64,000 bases of DNA from assembly GCF_024713975.1 (NCBI RefSeq), contig NC_091098.1:23009316-23073315 (forward strand), written 5' to 3'. Below the pieces are notes generated by a model, which worked only from the letters and a program-made list of their open reading frames with translations, made no database searches and had not been told where the DNA came from. Positions 13,151-54,100 of the stretch are shown in pieces. Origin of the DNA: Paralichthys olivaceus (Eukaryota; Chordata; Actinopteri; Pleuronectiformes; Paralichthyidae). How positions within the stretch are numbered: the stretch's first letter is position 1; each line of letters starts with the position of its first letter. The position numbers were made by a program, and so were the translations under genes.

Positions 13151-14987
13151 ATGGAGGAATATGCCCGCGAGCCCTGGTGAGATTAACACACTGGTGTTCT
13201 CTGCTTGTTCAGAAACACCGACGCTCGGACACTGTTCGTGTTTCAATACATTTTACTGGATTACAGAGGCGCTGTCCCTTTGAGTTAGCCTGCTAGCCTG
13301 TTAGCTCAGTGCAGGAGATAAAGCTGGGCTCAGGGTGTTTACTGTTAGATCCACAGCGTTCAGTGTGAAGACAGTCACAGTGTGGTGAACAGAATAAAAA
13401 GCCCACCTGACACTCTAACTTACACCTTAGTTACAAAGCTGTGGGATCGTTATTATAGCAATTCTATAAGCAGATGTGTGTGGGAGCTGTGACCCTGCAG
13501 CTCCGTGTGTAGTTTTCTTTGTGTTTAAAATCTGTAAATGTGTTTGTGTGATGATATTTGAAAGTTTATTGTGCTTGTGGAAATATACAGAGAGTTATAC
13601 ACGTGTACACAAACCTGTAAATGTGTTCTGAGAGTATCCTGTTGATATGATGGCTGAAGCAAAAACACAGATTTATTTGTTCAGTTAACAAATTAGATAT
13701 TGACTTGACAATCCAAACCAATGTGACAGCAGATTCCAGTTTAGAATAGATTTTTTTGTGCAGACATTACTCAGCATTGAATGTTGTATGATCACATTTA
13801 TGCCTTTGGTTTGAAAATCCATGTTCCACATGACAAAGTGGAGGTATTTCTACTTTTCATGCATATATTTACATCCTTTCTCCTCTTGATGCCTGCCTGT
13901 AGTCCGTGGAGGATAGTTGATGACTGTGGAGGCGCTTTCACCATGGGTGCAATTGGAGGAGGGGTGTTCCAGACAATCAAAGGCTTTCGTAACGCCCCTG
14001 CAGTGAGTTCAACACGTCATGGTTTGCTCTCTGAATCACGTCAGGTTTCCAAAGGCAGAACTGAACCGTGCTCTAATGTTTCAGGGTGTCGGACACCGAC
14101 TGAGAGGGAGCACTAATGCAGTGAGAGTAAGAGCTCCACAGATTGGAGGTGAGGAGGTTGTTTTTGTAGCATTGCTGATTAAATGTTAACTTTACTTTAG
14201 GACTTATAACAGCAGCATTAAAACGTATTCAGAACCCTAAACTAGTTAAGCACTTGTACTGTAGATTTAACTTTGCCATTCTGGCCATTAATCTACACTC
14301 AATAAACTGAAACACAAAAAGTTAAAATGGCAATTTTATCCATTTACACAATGAAGTGTGTATAAATGAGGCGGTTTAAATACGTCCTCTCCTCACAGGT
14401 TTGTTTGTGGTGGTTTTACAGGGAGCTTTGCTGTGTGGGGAGGTCTCTTCTCCACAATTGACTGTGGGCTGGTTCGCGTCAGAGGGAAAGAAGACCCGTG
14501 GAACTCTATAACAAGTGGTGCGCTGACTGGAGCTATCCTGGCAGCCCGCAGTAAGAAGAAGCCCGCACAGTCGTACTGATCTTACCAATGAGCTCGACAC
14601 CACTTCAGTTGTGTCACTGAGTGAATCAGACTGATTGACTGAAACCATTTTGTTTGTTTGTCTCCAGGTGGGCCCTTAGCTATGATGGGCTCTGCCATGA
14701 TGGGAGGAATTTTGTTGGCTCTCATTGAGGGTTTCGGGATCCTCCTCACCAGATATACAGCCCAGCAGTTTCAGAATCGTAAGTGAAGCTGATTGAGTTC
14801 TGCTAAATAATTTTAAAGAAAAGATTTAAAATATAGGATTGGAAGACACCATAGAAACCTGACAACACAAACTTTTGTCTGTTTTCCTCTTTCTCCTTCT
14901 CCTCCAGCGGTTCCCTTTGCAGACGACCCCAATCAGTTACCTCCAAAAGATGCAGCACAAGTTTCAGTAGAGAGGAGTAAGGAATGA
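13151..14987 (+). CDS. timm17b: Mitochondrial import inner membrane translocase subunit Tim17B
   Basis: Six coding exons (13151-13176, 13903-14002, 14085-14148, 14422-14550, 14668-14778, 14908-14987) encode 169 aa (human 172). The sequence starts [20 protein letters not shown] and continues with [21 protein letters not shown]. It has the Tim17/22/23 pattern of four small-residue-rich membrane helices up to about residue 140, including [16 protein letters not shown] and [12 protein letters not shown]. The protein is a core TIM23-complex subunit that moves presequence proteins across or into the mitochondrial inner membrane. The B form rather than A is called from the [13 protein letters not shown] start and the QLPPKD tail. 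The last residues (after QLPPKDAAQ) are shorter and unlike mammals. Confidence 0.96.
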
Positions 14988-17483
14988 GACCAGCTGTGGA
15001 CACAGTGAGTCAGACCAAAGAGTAGCAGGGACACCAAGATACTACAGCAGGTATCAGGTGGAGACACTGGTCACTACAGTGGTGTCAAGTAGTTGCACTA
15101 CAGGTTTTATACCTCAGGAATAAATTGCTGTGAGTTTTAGTTTTAAGTGAATGTTAATGTGAGTAAGGATCCTTCTGACAAACCTCATGTTTGCACCTGC
15201 AGCATCTCATGCAACGTTTTTTATACATCGGGGTTGTTGTCACTTTGCTGTGACCTTTTTGGGTTAAATGTGCAATTCTGAAATTTATTTATTGAATCAG
15301 TTTGATTACTCAGCACTTGCGAACACTTGATTAAAGATTTTAGAACTGTTTTCATAGATTTATTCAACTTTAAAGTTATTGTTTAAATGGCTACAAAAGT
15401 AGTAATGTGAGTAGTAAAAACTACCTATTTATTCAATGAGGTTTTACCATGGAGAATAGTATTTTAGTACTATCATAGTATTATGTAGTAAATCCCATTT
15501 CTAGGGGGGAGGATGATGTTTGGCAGTGAAACTTTGCAAAAGGGATTCTGAAGAAGCAGATCCTGTGAACATGTGATGTTTATTAACCTATTATGTGCGA
15601 CAACAAAATGGCAAAAATGAACCCTGGGAAATCAAGACTAAATAATTCTACGGCAACAAAATAACTTAAATTGTGAAATCTGCAGCCGCACCGCAAGCTG
15701 CCAACTCCTCTCCCCCCTACTCTACTGACTGGCATTTACCACCTTAGCCCCATCTGCCCTGGTGAGTAGAGGGTGAGCTAAGCAGGGAGATAAGTAAATA
15801 AAACCACCATCAACATTATGAACACACATTTATTTTTGGATTCTGGGTTAGTGCTGACCTCACAATTCTATCTATATGCATAAATACATAAGATAAATGC
15901 AATAACACAACGCAAATGTCATCTTAGGCAGCACAATTCACTAATCCTCTGGCACCTTGACTCTGCCCTGCCCCAATCATGCAAACCTGTTCTCACTCTG
16001 TGTGGTTGAACTGCTGGTCTGACCCAAAATCCCAGAATCAACGACAAAACACAGCAACATCACAAACATATTAAAAATGAAACTTAACCACATCATTGCT
16101 AAGAAACAATACAACACACACCGCAAACTACATTTATAATCAATCAATTTAGACAAACTGCAAATATTAATGAAATTACCTGAAAAAACTGTTTACATAG
16201 GAAGAGAGGGCCTCGTGAAAAGTGGGAGAACGCAACCTGGTATTCTGTGAGTCTATGTGGAAGTTTTAATAATTTATTAACTAAGACAATCAATGCAAAC
16301 AGTGTTTTTAAAACGTGTGCTTAAGTCGAGTCTTAGCCCAAAAAAAATCTAATTCCTGTTTTTGTTTTTCCCCCACCCCCTGCAGCTTCTGTAACTTTGA
16401 ACAAATATTATCTCACATGCTGGAATGGATTTATTCAAGTCATGTCTGTGAAACTGATAAATGAGGATGAGTTGCTAGAAACGAGTCACTGGCACAGTTC
16501 ACTTTGCTTTTTCTCATGCACCCGTCCTCTCTTCGATCGCTGCATTTTCAATCAAGCACTTTTTAAAACTCCGTCTCTCTGCCCTCTTTAAGCGGCAGCA
16601 TCTGCCTCGACAGAGAGACAGTGCAGCACAATCCAATGTTTCGCTGTCAAACTATGTATAGAGAGAATTTTTATTTTGTGTATCGTGTTAATTTATTCAT
16701 CGTGGAGAAGTTGATACTAACAATAAAGGCATCAAATATTCTTGAAGATTTTGATTTGTTATTTAAGTTATTTGTCACAGTCTTGGCTTTTGAAAGCTTA
16801 AAGTTGTGCAGGGGACATGTTGACACTTTATCTCCTGTTCATGCACTCGGGCTCGATCACATCTCTTATTTGCTGTGAAAGTGCGCCCCCTGGTTTCCTC
16901 TTTCCTGGTAGTGCACCCTGCTGCTTCTGTCAGAAATCCTGAAATGTGTTTTCTCTAACTCAATCTATCATTTCCACCCTGACATGAACTTCCTAATGTT
17001 CTGTTCTCATCCTATTGAACTCTGCAACAAAAGCGCAGCGGGCCACGGAGACTCTCCCAGGTCTCTCTCCACCTTCCCCTTAAAAGATTTCCACTGTCAT
17101 CCCTTTTAAACGGCTCAGCGCGTCTAATCCTGACGGCTGACCACCGCGGATATGGGGACGCGTTTGTTTTAATATTCCTCGCCTTTATATTTCTACGTAG
17201 ATTAAAAGAACACAAGAGGAAATCGCAGTTTTTATTTTTATTTTACGCACAGTGAGAAATCAGCAGAAAGCGGCTCTAATTGGATTTCCAGGCTCCGGAC
17301 TGAGCTGCACCATGTGGATATGAGGCTGCTTCGGTTTAAACTCCTGGAAACTTCTTCTTCTCTATTTTGGGGGGTGGGGGTGGCTGCAGGTTTTTATATC
17401 TATGATCCAGTGCGCATCGCAGATCCCCTGAGGAGTTGATGGTGCAGATATCTGACGTGAATTCGTGGTGTTAAACTGCGGAC
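14988..17483. other. timm17b 3' UTR, intergenic DNA and cacna1f upstream region
   Basis: An ATTAAA signal at 15330-15335 could end timm17b. The rest shows no coding exon or recognisable repeat. From about 17040 the sequence becomes GC-richer towards the cacna1f start and probably contains its promoter and 5' UTR. A TAATCC (CRX/OTX-type) hexamer lies at 17125-17130. That would suit a photoreceptor gene, but a single hexamer is weak evidence. Confidence 0.5.
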
Positions 17484-34573
<17,090 letters not shown>

Positions 34574-36189
34574 GATCAGCGAAAGTGAAGTAACTGAATG
34601 AGAAAGAGAAGTACGAAGTTCTACAGAAAGAAGGAGCGAGAAAGTTTTTTTTAATGCCGTGTGTGTTTATATCTTCTGTGGAGAAAAAAAGAAACGATGT
34701 GATGGGGACATGAAGTTTGTCGTCTCAAGACTGATATGCTTTTGTTTGTGAATGCCAAAACACAAATGCACTTATTTTAAGAACACGTGAGTATGTGGCA
34801 GGACTCGAGCAGGTTTCCAGGGAACTCTACGACTGCGTCTTGCAGAAGAACCTGATGAAGAAGACAGCAAACGGTTGCTCTTAGTTTTATCAAAAAAGAA
34901 CTGTTTTACATTATAATTTCCTTTTGTACTGTTCTTGAATTGTTGACACGTGTGTATTCAGTTGCAATCATGGCTCATACACACATAGACTGTGAAATAT
35001 GTTAAACTATTAGATCACTAACACTTGTTCTTACACAGATGATGAGATCCAGTTCACGAGTGCCCACCAGCATTCACTAATTTAGAGAAATATTTAAATA
35101 TATTTATATCCTCTAAGATGAAACACGCATGCTCATAGCAAAAACAATTATGAATATTTATTTTTTTGTCATGGTGGGGAGCCGTATTCATGTGCACAAA
35201 TAAAAACAAGTTTTCTCAGTTTGGTGTTTTATTACTGTCACCAAGGAGGATATGTTTTCATCTGTCTCTGATAATTATCCGTCTTATTCAGCAGCATCTT
35301 TGACATCACATGATGCAGTAAAGCTCCACGTCACACAGTTTGTTACAGGTCATTTCACACAGATCTTGTGGCTTTTTTTATTTACACCGATTTTTAGGCA
35401 CACTTAGGGAAGTGATATCTATAAAGGCACGGGGACTATTTACTGTTGATGGAGTAACGTACAACTCCAAACATTTTACCTTAGCTGAAAGGTCCTGGAG
35501 GTTTTTTGGTTTATTTCACAGTGAAGCTATATGGATGTGGAGAACTGCAGAGAGAAACACACAAAAGATTGAATTATGTAATCAGCCATTAGTGGACTGG
35601 CAGATGGAAACATCTGGGTTTCTCCCTTTAGAGGAAAAAGACACGTGCGAAACAATAACCTGTGCACGTGTTCTAAATCCTGTTTCACTTCTGTGTTTTG
35701 CCGTTTGCATGAATGCAGATAACTTGAGCTCCGGCTGAACCTTCCACAACTTGTTTCACTCAGAATAAGCTTTGCCCGGTGAGAGGGAAAATGTATTCTG
35801 CTGCAAACACAGTTGTTGTGAATGTCAGGTGATTCCGCGGCCTCTCTAATGACCAGCAGCAGTTAGTGCGACCTTTACATCTCCCCCCCTGAACATCCCT
35901 CCTCCCGTCTCCTGGAGCAGGAGCAGCCTCCATGCCGCTCTCCTCCTCATCACAACTCCCTCCAGGCAAAAAAATCTCCTCTGCCTTAGAATAAAGCTGC
36001 GCTGTGATTGGACGAACCGGCCTATCTGCTCCACGCCCAGTGATTCGTTGGACGTCACGACGCTTCACAGCAGCTCGTGACGCAGTCCGGCTCTTCCTCC
36101 TGGGCGTCTTCCTCCCCTGGGCTGTTCCGGATGAGACGCCTCCCTCCCTCCGCCCCTCTGATCCTCTTATCAGCGAGTAAGCGGCCAAG
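34574..36189. other. cacna1f 3' UTR, spacer and syp promoter
   Basis: An AATAAA at 35199-35204, followed by a T-rich GTGTTTTATT stretch, marks the likely cacna1f 3' end, giving a UTR of about 640 bp. A 132-codon open frame at 35340-35738 has no family resemblance or splice partners and is probably chance. From about 35990 the DNA is GC-rich and leads into syp. Confidence 0.65.
36000..36189 (+). promoter_or_regulatory. syp: Probable syp promoter and 5' UTR
   Basis: GC-rich DNA directly upstream of the syp ATG holds an inverted CCAAT box (ATTGG, 36009-36013) and a CRE-like GACGTCAC at 36053-36060. No TATA box is evident. I looked for a REST/RE1 element, known for mammalian Syp, and found no convincing full site. 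Confidence 0.5.
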
Positions 36190-45891
<9,702 letters not shown>

Positions 45892-48800
45892 GCCTGTCCA
45901 GCCAAACCACCGCTGCAGGATGGTGAGTGTGCGAGCTTCACATCACATTATTGTTTATCACAGAGGCACTAGTTGACTCTTCAATGCAGCCTCTTGTGTA
46001 AACTATCAGCGTCCAGGCGTTACTGCTCTGCAAATGTCAAACAAACATTTCTCTCGGCCTCTTCGCTCCATCGAATGATAATCAAATGTGGACACAGTGT
46101 TACTTCCTGACACTCAAAACTGGAAAGTGAATCCACTCGACAGTCACAGATAACAGAGGCAGAATCTTATCGACTGTATTAAATACACAACAATTATTCC
46201 AACCCTCTCAGGTTTGTTGTTACAAATGAGAACAGTAAAACATTATATTGATTACAGCCCATCTTAAAGTTGTTTCAATGTGGGGCTTGAGGCTGTACCA
46301 GTTTGAGTTTGTCAAATCAAGTTAGTATCCTCAATCGTCTGTGTCTTTTTGATGTGAGATTCCTATTATATGATATTATCCTTTGACAAAAACATTTAGG
46401 GAAAAAGGGACTTGAATGTTCAGACTTCTGAACCTTCACCTGGTCATAAATTGCCCATCATCAATGTTTCTTGACCCACAATGTGGAGAAATATCACCTG
46501 AATCTTTGCATTGTTCTGGGCCCCAGCTTTATTTTTGGGTTTCATCTCAGAGCTCTTATCGTGTTGTTTTCAGGCAGCTGTGGTTTGTGAATAAGCTCTA
46601 AAAACCACCTGTACACCGCCTGCTCAGAACCAATTGACAGACTGACACAGTTAGAGACTGTAGCTGGTGAATATAAAGCATCATTTGGCTGCTAAAGAGC
46701 CAGAGGAGTTGGTGGAGACCAACACAGAGCAGAGAGATGTGGTCATTCGGATGTGAGGACTTAAAGGGTGATTATAAGTGTACAGTTTAGTTCGAGTGCT
46801 CCCAAGTGACCAAAGAAATCAGTTATTAAAAATGTATTGTGTTGTGGTGTTGTGCCACATCACTGATACTAAGAGGACATCCAATGATGTCCAGGATAGA
46901 CTCATTAATGCACACACGGTTAAGCAATTATTATTTTAATTTAGACTTGAAACATGTGACACTCTACTTCAAAAGCAACACAGCCGTGGTTAGTGTGCCA
47001 CTAAGATCCAAATCATCTGACTCCCAAAGCTCTCACAGTCCCTTTTTATAGTAATTCTTACCTGATGAATATATTATCTATTGTAATGTAATTAAGAATG
47101 TGCACTCAGTCCTCAAAGATTTATAAATGACCGGCCAGAACCTTTAGCATCATTTCACCAGGTTTAATCTGCTGTCCGTTTTTGAATACCAACAGTTTCA
47201 CTAACCCTTGTGTTATTCTATGACCTCTTACCTATTATTTCAGTTTTATTTTAAGAGATTTGAATATCTGTTCTTAATCAATTTACTGCAAAATGATCTG
47301 ATAAAGATTTACAGATTTTTGGTTTTATGTCTGTTCATTTTAAATTAGCGTGTGATGTGATTTGTATATTATATATTGTATTATTTGTTCTGAACTTGAA
47401 CTCTGATTGTTGCTTATATCATGAATATTTGATACTAAACAAAAATATATACAATTGTAACTTGATTTCCAGAGGCTTTAAAATTCAGTATCTGTCAACT
47501 TTTATACACTTGCATATAAATATATAAAACGTCATTATCATGATCATTTTCTGTCATGGGTAGCGTCACAGAATAACAACCACCTGCATTCAAAAGTAAT
47601 TTCAATATCAGCTTTTCATATAAATTTGTTGTCAGTTTTGAATTAATTAATTAAAATATTTTCCTCTCCCGCTGTCTCTCCCTTCTCCACTTTTCTCCTC
47701 CCCCCAAGGTGACCTTGTGATTCCGGAGTGTGGCTCTCGACCATCGCCTGCATTTCCACACTCCTCTGTTTGTCTGTTTGTGTATCTGTGTGTTGACAGG
47801 CGGAGGGAGGAAGGCATGGAGGGCAGAACCTGGTGGGGTCTGGGGAGGGGGATCACCATCGTGGAGCAGGATCACGGCTGGGTGAGGGATGGGGGGGAGT
47901 CTGGGGGGTCTTTGCTGTAACATGATGTTTATTCTCGTGATGTATTTAACTGTAGAAGACAACAGAGGATTGTCTGTTTGGTTATACGAGAAAAACTTGA
48001 ATACAAATACCAAAACATTCGTTGACGAACATTTAAGAGAAACCTTGTAATGGAAAAAGACTTACATTTATGGAGAAAAAAAAATTGTAGTAATATTTAA
48101 CTTGGGAGAATGTATTTGTCTGTGCTGTGTAAATATCAACATGCGATTATATGTACACAGTTGAATAATTGTGCACTCCATATTAGTTGTTATACAACAA
48201 ATGTTGAGCACAGAGTTATTCAATTGCATTTATTTTGGTTCTTTTTAGGAGCTCACATAGTTTGACGTTTGCCCTTCAAGTCCCTTAAATTATTCACACC
48301 ACATTGATGGTTTTATTTATTCATCTCAGAATCAGTGAATTTGTTTCTTGTTTCTTTTCTTTTTTTTAATTCCTCATGTCATGGAAAATGCGATTGAAGT
48401 GTTAAAAAGGAAAATGAAAAGAGAATTATCAGTGAGCAGAGAAAGATTAATATATAATAGTAGAAGTGAATGGATGACATCAGTGGGGTACACGTAGGTT
48501 GTTTCCACTTTATTTATGTTTTTATATAAATATTTTTCCATCAAATATCACAGTCAAGAGAGGATGAACTCTCGTTATACACAGAACATGTTAAAACTGA
48601 CATACAGAAGTCGAAAATAACATAGGGTTAAGAAAATTAGTGAGCATGGTAGCATCTTGTGTTTGCAGTGCTCTATAGTGTACTATCGGTATGGAATTTG
48701 TTAATTGGGGCAGAGAACAACAGTTATAGAAGTGTGTGTTTGTTTATTTGTTCAGATTTATGTAACGGCATCCAACACGTTTCGTCGGTGAACCCCTCAT

Positions 48801-49810
48801 TCTGTTTGTGATCGCCTTTTTGTGTCGTCCAGAACGTTTAAGACAGAGTCATATAGTTTTTTAACTGGTGTTTCTATTACACATGCATACTCACAATGTT
48901 AACATGAACAGGTAAATGAGAATAAAGTATATTACTGGTAATGCCATGGTAACAAATATTATTAATATTAGGCGGTCTGAACAGTATATCTCCATATATA
49001 CTTCTCTTGCATCCTCAATCCTTCTTTATCTATTCTCTTTCTGAAGGCAACTGAATTTACTGCATGCATCTTTACACATTATATCCTAAAGCATCCCTGA
49101 ACATATTTGAGAGGCTGAGGCTCAAGGCTGCAGGAAAGCATTAGACTACAAATTAACATCTGTCTAATGATGTCTGATCCATCATAGTGGTTACTGCACA
49201 GCACACACAGCAGCTCTGCTCTATTCTACTCAAAGCACAACGTTAAGTGCTGCAATAATGACTTCTCTCCAGATTTAAATGCACCCGTCCTACTGCCAAT
49301 CCTCTGTTTGGATATACAAGATCGTGTTTGCCAAATAGTAAGAGATGTGTCTTGATTGCTAGTTTTGCATCCACAGTCCTCATCAGAGTGAGTCGTCCTC
49401 CACCTCCAGTATATTGATCCATCGTTCACTTCTTTTTTGTTTATTTTCTAAATCAGGTTCTTTGGTTCAGGCAGTGTAGAAGCCCCTGGCTCTCTCTCTT
49501 CCTCTAGCCGCCCCTCCCCACTTCTGTTTTTTTTTTTTCTCTCTATGTCCTTCACTCTTTTATTGTAGCTCTTATAAATATGCTGAAATGAAATATACTC
49601 TGTTGTTAGTGGTGAATGATGTCTTGTGATACTCTCTACGCCTTTGGATAGTGCTGTGTTTATTGTGTATGATGTATTCATATTAGTATTTATGATAATG
49701 ATAAGTCAGAGAAAAAAAATATCCAAGACTCTCCAGAATTCTGCTGTATTCTTATTATATGGGATCCATGTGAAACAAAAATGAAATAAACTTGAAATTA
49801 TTCTGTTGAA
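45892..49810 (+). other. syp: syp 3' untranslated region, possibly spliced
   Basis: No new gene is visible. A good donor (GATG|GTGAGTG) lies at 45922-45923, only 31 bp after the stop, and a pyrimidine-rich acceptor (CTCCTCCCCCCAAG) ends at 47708. The UTR may therefore be split by a 1.8 kb intron, which would not trigger nonsense-mediated decay at that distance. Poly(A) signals AATAAA occur at 48921-48926 and 49785-49790. The region is AT-rich and otherwise featureless. Confidence 0.55.
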
Positions 49811-50983
49811 GGTTAAAATGTGTACTTCTGTTCATAGGAGTTGTTTTTATTTTATTTTGCTTCACTGAGTTGAGTTTACTAAAGTTATGTTTTAAAATGT
49901 TGAGGTTTCATCAATAGAGGAAACAGAAATAAACACCTGGCCTATATTTCATTGTGCATCAGGTGGTTAAACACTGTAATCCAATATGTAGGTTAGCTGA
50001 ACCAGTACATATAAATATTAAACTATATAATGTGCATTTCCTGTAGAAGGTGCAGTGTGATTGCTGACAGCTCTTGCAGCTTGTTTTGTGTAGTGGAAAA
50101 CAGAATTAGAACTATACACCCATCAAGATATGGCAAAGAATATCCTTTGTGATATCACATTGACCTTTGACCACCAATCACTTGACACCATGTTTTTAAC
50201 CTGAATGACCGCTGAGATCCTCCACTGGAGCCGCACTTCTGGTAGCGAAACATTTAAGCTAAAAACATGTTGTAAATAAAACCGTTTCCAGGTCAAATTT
50301 GAATGTCGGGGCCCAATGTTTTTTTCTGTTGTTTACTTTTTACATTTGAAACTTATTGGATTTGGCTGCAAAGCTGTTTACCCCTGTAACCCCAGGGGTG
50401 TTTCGGGGACTCAAACACTTTGACCCAACCCCTCCATCGTCATAATGGTGAGTCGATGATGAGTGCATTTTCATTTTTTCGGTGAACTATCACCTTTAAC
50501 ACGACCGGAGCTTGTGGATCGTTCGGGTGTGACGTCGTTGTTGATTTTCCCGAGGTGCTCCTGAAGGCAGCGGCTCAACGGGTATCGCGAGTGGTGGGTT
50601 TTCCGGGCCGCCCCTGAACGCCTCAGCTCGGTGCCCAGCAGTACCAGAGGCTCCTGGGTGAAGAAGACAACGCCCCGCGATCAGACGCTCAGTCCCCGGG
50701 TCCCTCAGCTCCTCTGCTCCCCGGCTCCTCCCTCACACTGTTCTTTCCGAGGCAGATCCGCTGTGACCGTGAAACCAACCGGGGATTATTACACCCTCAG
50801 CAGCCCCCCCAGCTCTTCCTCCCCCTGGCTCTCCGGAGAAGTTGACTCAACAGAAAAACTAACCGTCCGCCCGACGGTTAGCTTAACTTCCCGCCGCTAA
50901 CTTAGTTCGTCCGCTCGGCTGTTGGCGTCGGAAGCTTTATTATTTTTTTTAACTCTCGCTAGAAATAAGTTAACTGTCGCAGA
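49811..50983 (+). promoter_or_regulatory. plp2: syp-plp2 spacer and plp2 promoter
   Basis: The first 700 bp is AT-rich, with a repeat-like phrase at 50090-50200. From about 50500 the DNA is GC-rich and CpG-containing, with a CRE-like TGACGTCG at 50530-50537. It leads into the plp2 start and is taken as promoter and 5' UTR. An 89-codon open frame at 50631-50900 lies in this region, looks non-coding, and would at most be an upstream frame. Confidence 0.5.
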
Positions 50984-51150
50984 ATGGCGGACGCGACCAC
51001 CTCCAGCCCCGGAGCCAACTGCCTGGAGAAGATGACAAGTTACGTGAAGACCCAGAAAGGTGTGATCCTCGCGGCAGAAATCGTAAGTTCAGCCCCGAGC
51101 GGCTAACTTTCACTGGAGCTACACCTCAACGTGTGTGTGTGTGTGTGTGT

Positions 51151-51187
<37 letters not shown>

Positions 51188-54100
51188 TGTCTCTCTGTTT
51201 GTGTGTGTGTGTGTGCACAGATGTCGGGTGCTTGTTAATTGATTTATGCCATTTTCTACTTTTTCTATTTAATGGTGTTCTTGTGAGCGTGGTCGACACG
51301 GAATGTGGAGCATGTGTTGAGGGGGGGGGAGGGGTTGGGGGGGTCTCTCACCTGTCACATGTGCTCCTCTTGTTTTCTCATTTGACACCAAAGCACCGAA
51401 TGTGGCGTGTTAATGGCAGAGATAAGGTTATGCGGGTTAACTGCGGCCACCGTCACCCAACGTCACCCACCGTCACAGGCCGCAGACTATTTGTAGGCTG
51501 CAGATGAACACTGGTCCAAATATGGTGAAGAGTAAATGCAATGTATTTCACACAGTAGTAAAAAGTGATTTTTCTCCTCCTCCCTCCTCCTCCTCCTTCT
51601 CCTCCTTCTCCTCCTTCTCTCTGCCACATGAGATTTTTTTATTTTGCACATCTGGCAAACAGGAGGAAAGTGAAAAGCCACAGCAACACCTCAGCAGCAA
51701 CAATGAGGGACCTGTGGCACGAGGGCAACCGCTTCCTTTGCGGAAAACTTTTTATTTATTCTATCTGTGACCAGTATTTTCACATGGAGGCCTTTTGTTT
51801 GCATTTCACAGCAGCGTGTTCTCCCAACACAGGAGTCACTCTGACCTTTAAGTCTTTACACAAGTTCCAGTGTAGGAAAGTGCATTTATTTCACGCTCAG
51901 AGTCATCACTGTGCACATTTGTACTTTGAATGCAAAAATATATGATATATCAGGACCCTACATGGGAACATAGTCAAAGTACGCCCTATCTTGTAATGTT
52001 TAAGACAGTGGAAAAACAAGGACGGACCCGCCCCTTTGTCCCCATGCATGCCAACGTTTAATGGCTTCTCCCTTGGCCCATCTCCCATCTCACCCTCCGG
52101 TTTCATGGTTATTCATTTGGTAATTTTTCGTAAATCCTGTTGACAAACAAATGAACACGGTAGTTATTACAAGTTAAACTACAAAAAAATCCTGATTTTG
52201 ACCAACTGCAACAATGAAGTTCCACTTGCCTCAGTAGTAATGAGTCAATAACATAGTTAGCCAGTCTGCATAATAAATCATAATAATATAATAATAATAT
52301 TAATCATAAACTTCATTTATAGAGAAGTTTTCAGAATCCACAAACTGGCAGCAAAACAAAAACAGACTAGTTATAAAATCAACAGTCTAAATTAGAACAA
52401 TTGCATAAAAACCAACATGGTACGTGAAAACAGAAAAATGAAAATTAAGTCTCTGATAAAAGTATGTCTTTACTTTTGGTACTTTAAGTAACTACAATTT
52501 TGAAAGCAGGACATCTACTTATTGCAATTGAGTAATTTGAGTGTCGTATGTTTTTCTTTCTTTGCATAAGTAAATGATTTGAATCCAAGTTTTTATCTGG
52601 CTCTCCTCTCTGTGCACATGCTCTGTTTTATCTCAGTAGCCTTCACAGAACTGAATGTGTTACTGTGCCACAGTGTTTTTACTTTCCCCGTTTCTAAAAA
52701 ATGAGGAAAGCTCTTTGTGTCAGTGATGAAAAGCTCTGTTCTCATAACTCAGAGAGCTCTTTATAAGCAGGGTCTCAGATGCTGGTGGTCAGCAGTCCAC
52801 CCACTCTAAAGTTTCTCTCTTTTTTGGGATGTAATGGAAATTCCAGGCTGTGTGTGAAGTTTGGCCCCTAGGAACAAAGAATGCGTGAACTGCTTAGCAC
52901 ACATCTCCGGTGTGCCATTCAAGGATACATGTTAGTGCTTCGCTGGACTCAACACCCAGTTTGCTCTTCCCTCTGCCTCTCAGGACTCTGCTCCTAAGGA
53001 AGTCATCAGTGATTTTGGATATTTGAAATAGTTTACAATGCAGGGAGAGGAACGGGGGAGGGAAACAGGAAGGCAAATGTCGTTAGTGCTTATTATGTCC
53101 AATCTAATGGGAAATAAGACTTTCAACCACAGCCGCCAGGATTCCAAGTTTCAGATCTACAGCGAGTTAAGTTTAAAAGTTAAAAGGATTTTTTTTGACA
53201 TTTCGGGTTGACAGCAAGGTTTCCACGCCCTGTCAAATGACATGTATATAATTTTTCTTTTGTTATATGGAACCTGTCAGTGGCAGGACTAAACTTGAAT
53301 ATGTTTGAAGCAGCAGCACAACATACAGCTCACAGTCACACCCATGTAGAGCAGAGTGATACGTTGTTAAGCAGTGAGTGATAAGTCAGGATGACTCATG
53401 CACTGAGTTGATCTTCCACCTTACTGTTGCGCATTATGAATAATAAATGATCAAGTCAATGTTTTCTGACTGGAAATTTCACTGACTGGACATTTGTCCT
53501 TGGTTACCCCCTGATCGGAAATTCTTAGAAGGGTGAAACTAGTTTGGTTTCATGTCTTTGGGCGAAGAAATGAAACCAAACTTTCCATTCAGCCCTGAAC
53601 GCACATGGTAAAGAGTTTAGCCACAGCAAGTGCTGAATACCGCCCCAAAATGTAAGTGACATCCTTAGCAACCATGGCTGTTTTGTGCATCTCTGCACAA
53701 CACTGTACCTCCTGGCTCTCATATTGCTGCTGACTATAATTAGCCAACAGTTCAGAACAATTTCCCTCCAGTCAGTTTTAAAAGAGCAGCTCATTATAGG
53801 GATGTGAATAGATCCGAGCTGCGATTCTTTAAAAGCTGAGCCACGCACACAGATCCATCGCTGTGTGGAAAATAGAAAGGTGTCAACGACTCAGAGCCTT
53901 TCTTGTTCTCAGGGACCCATGCAGTGGGTGTTTCTCTGTATGATGGCTACTCTGGCCTGAATAGAGCCTCTTTTGTCTGGGGCCTTGGCCTCGACCAGCT
54001 CGCTACTCTACAGAGGCAGTCTGTGCCATTCCCCAGAACACATCAACCACTGATGGGTCGGGCTGTCGGGCTGCGAGTTTGTGTAACAGTTGCGGCGGAG

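Noticed and set aside
35340..35738. 132-codon open frame between cacna1f and syp
   Set aside because: No family resemblance, no splice partners, and it sits in spacer after the cacna1f poly(A) signal; the length is compatible with chance.
50631..50900. 89-codon frame upstream of plp2
   Set aside because: Lies in the GC-rich promoter/5' UTR, with low-complexity Ser/Pro composition and no family match.
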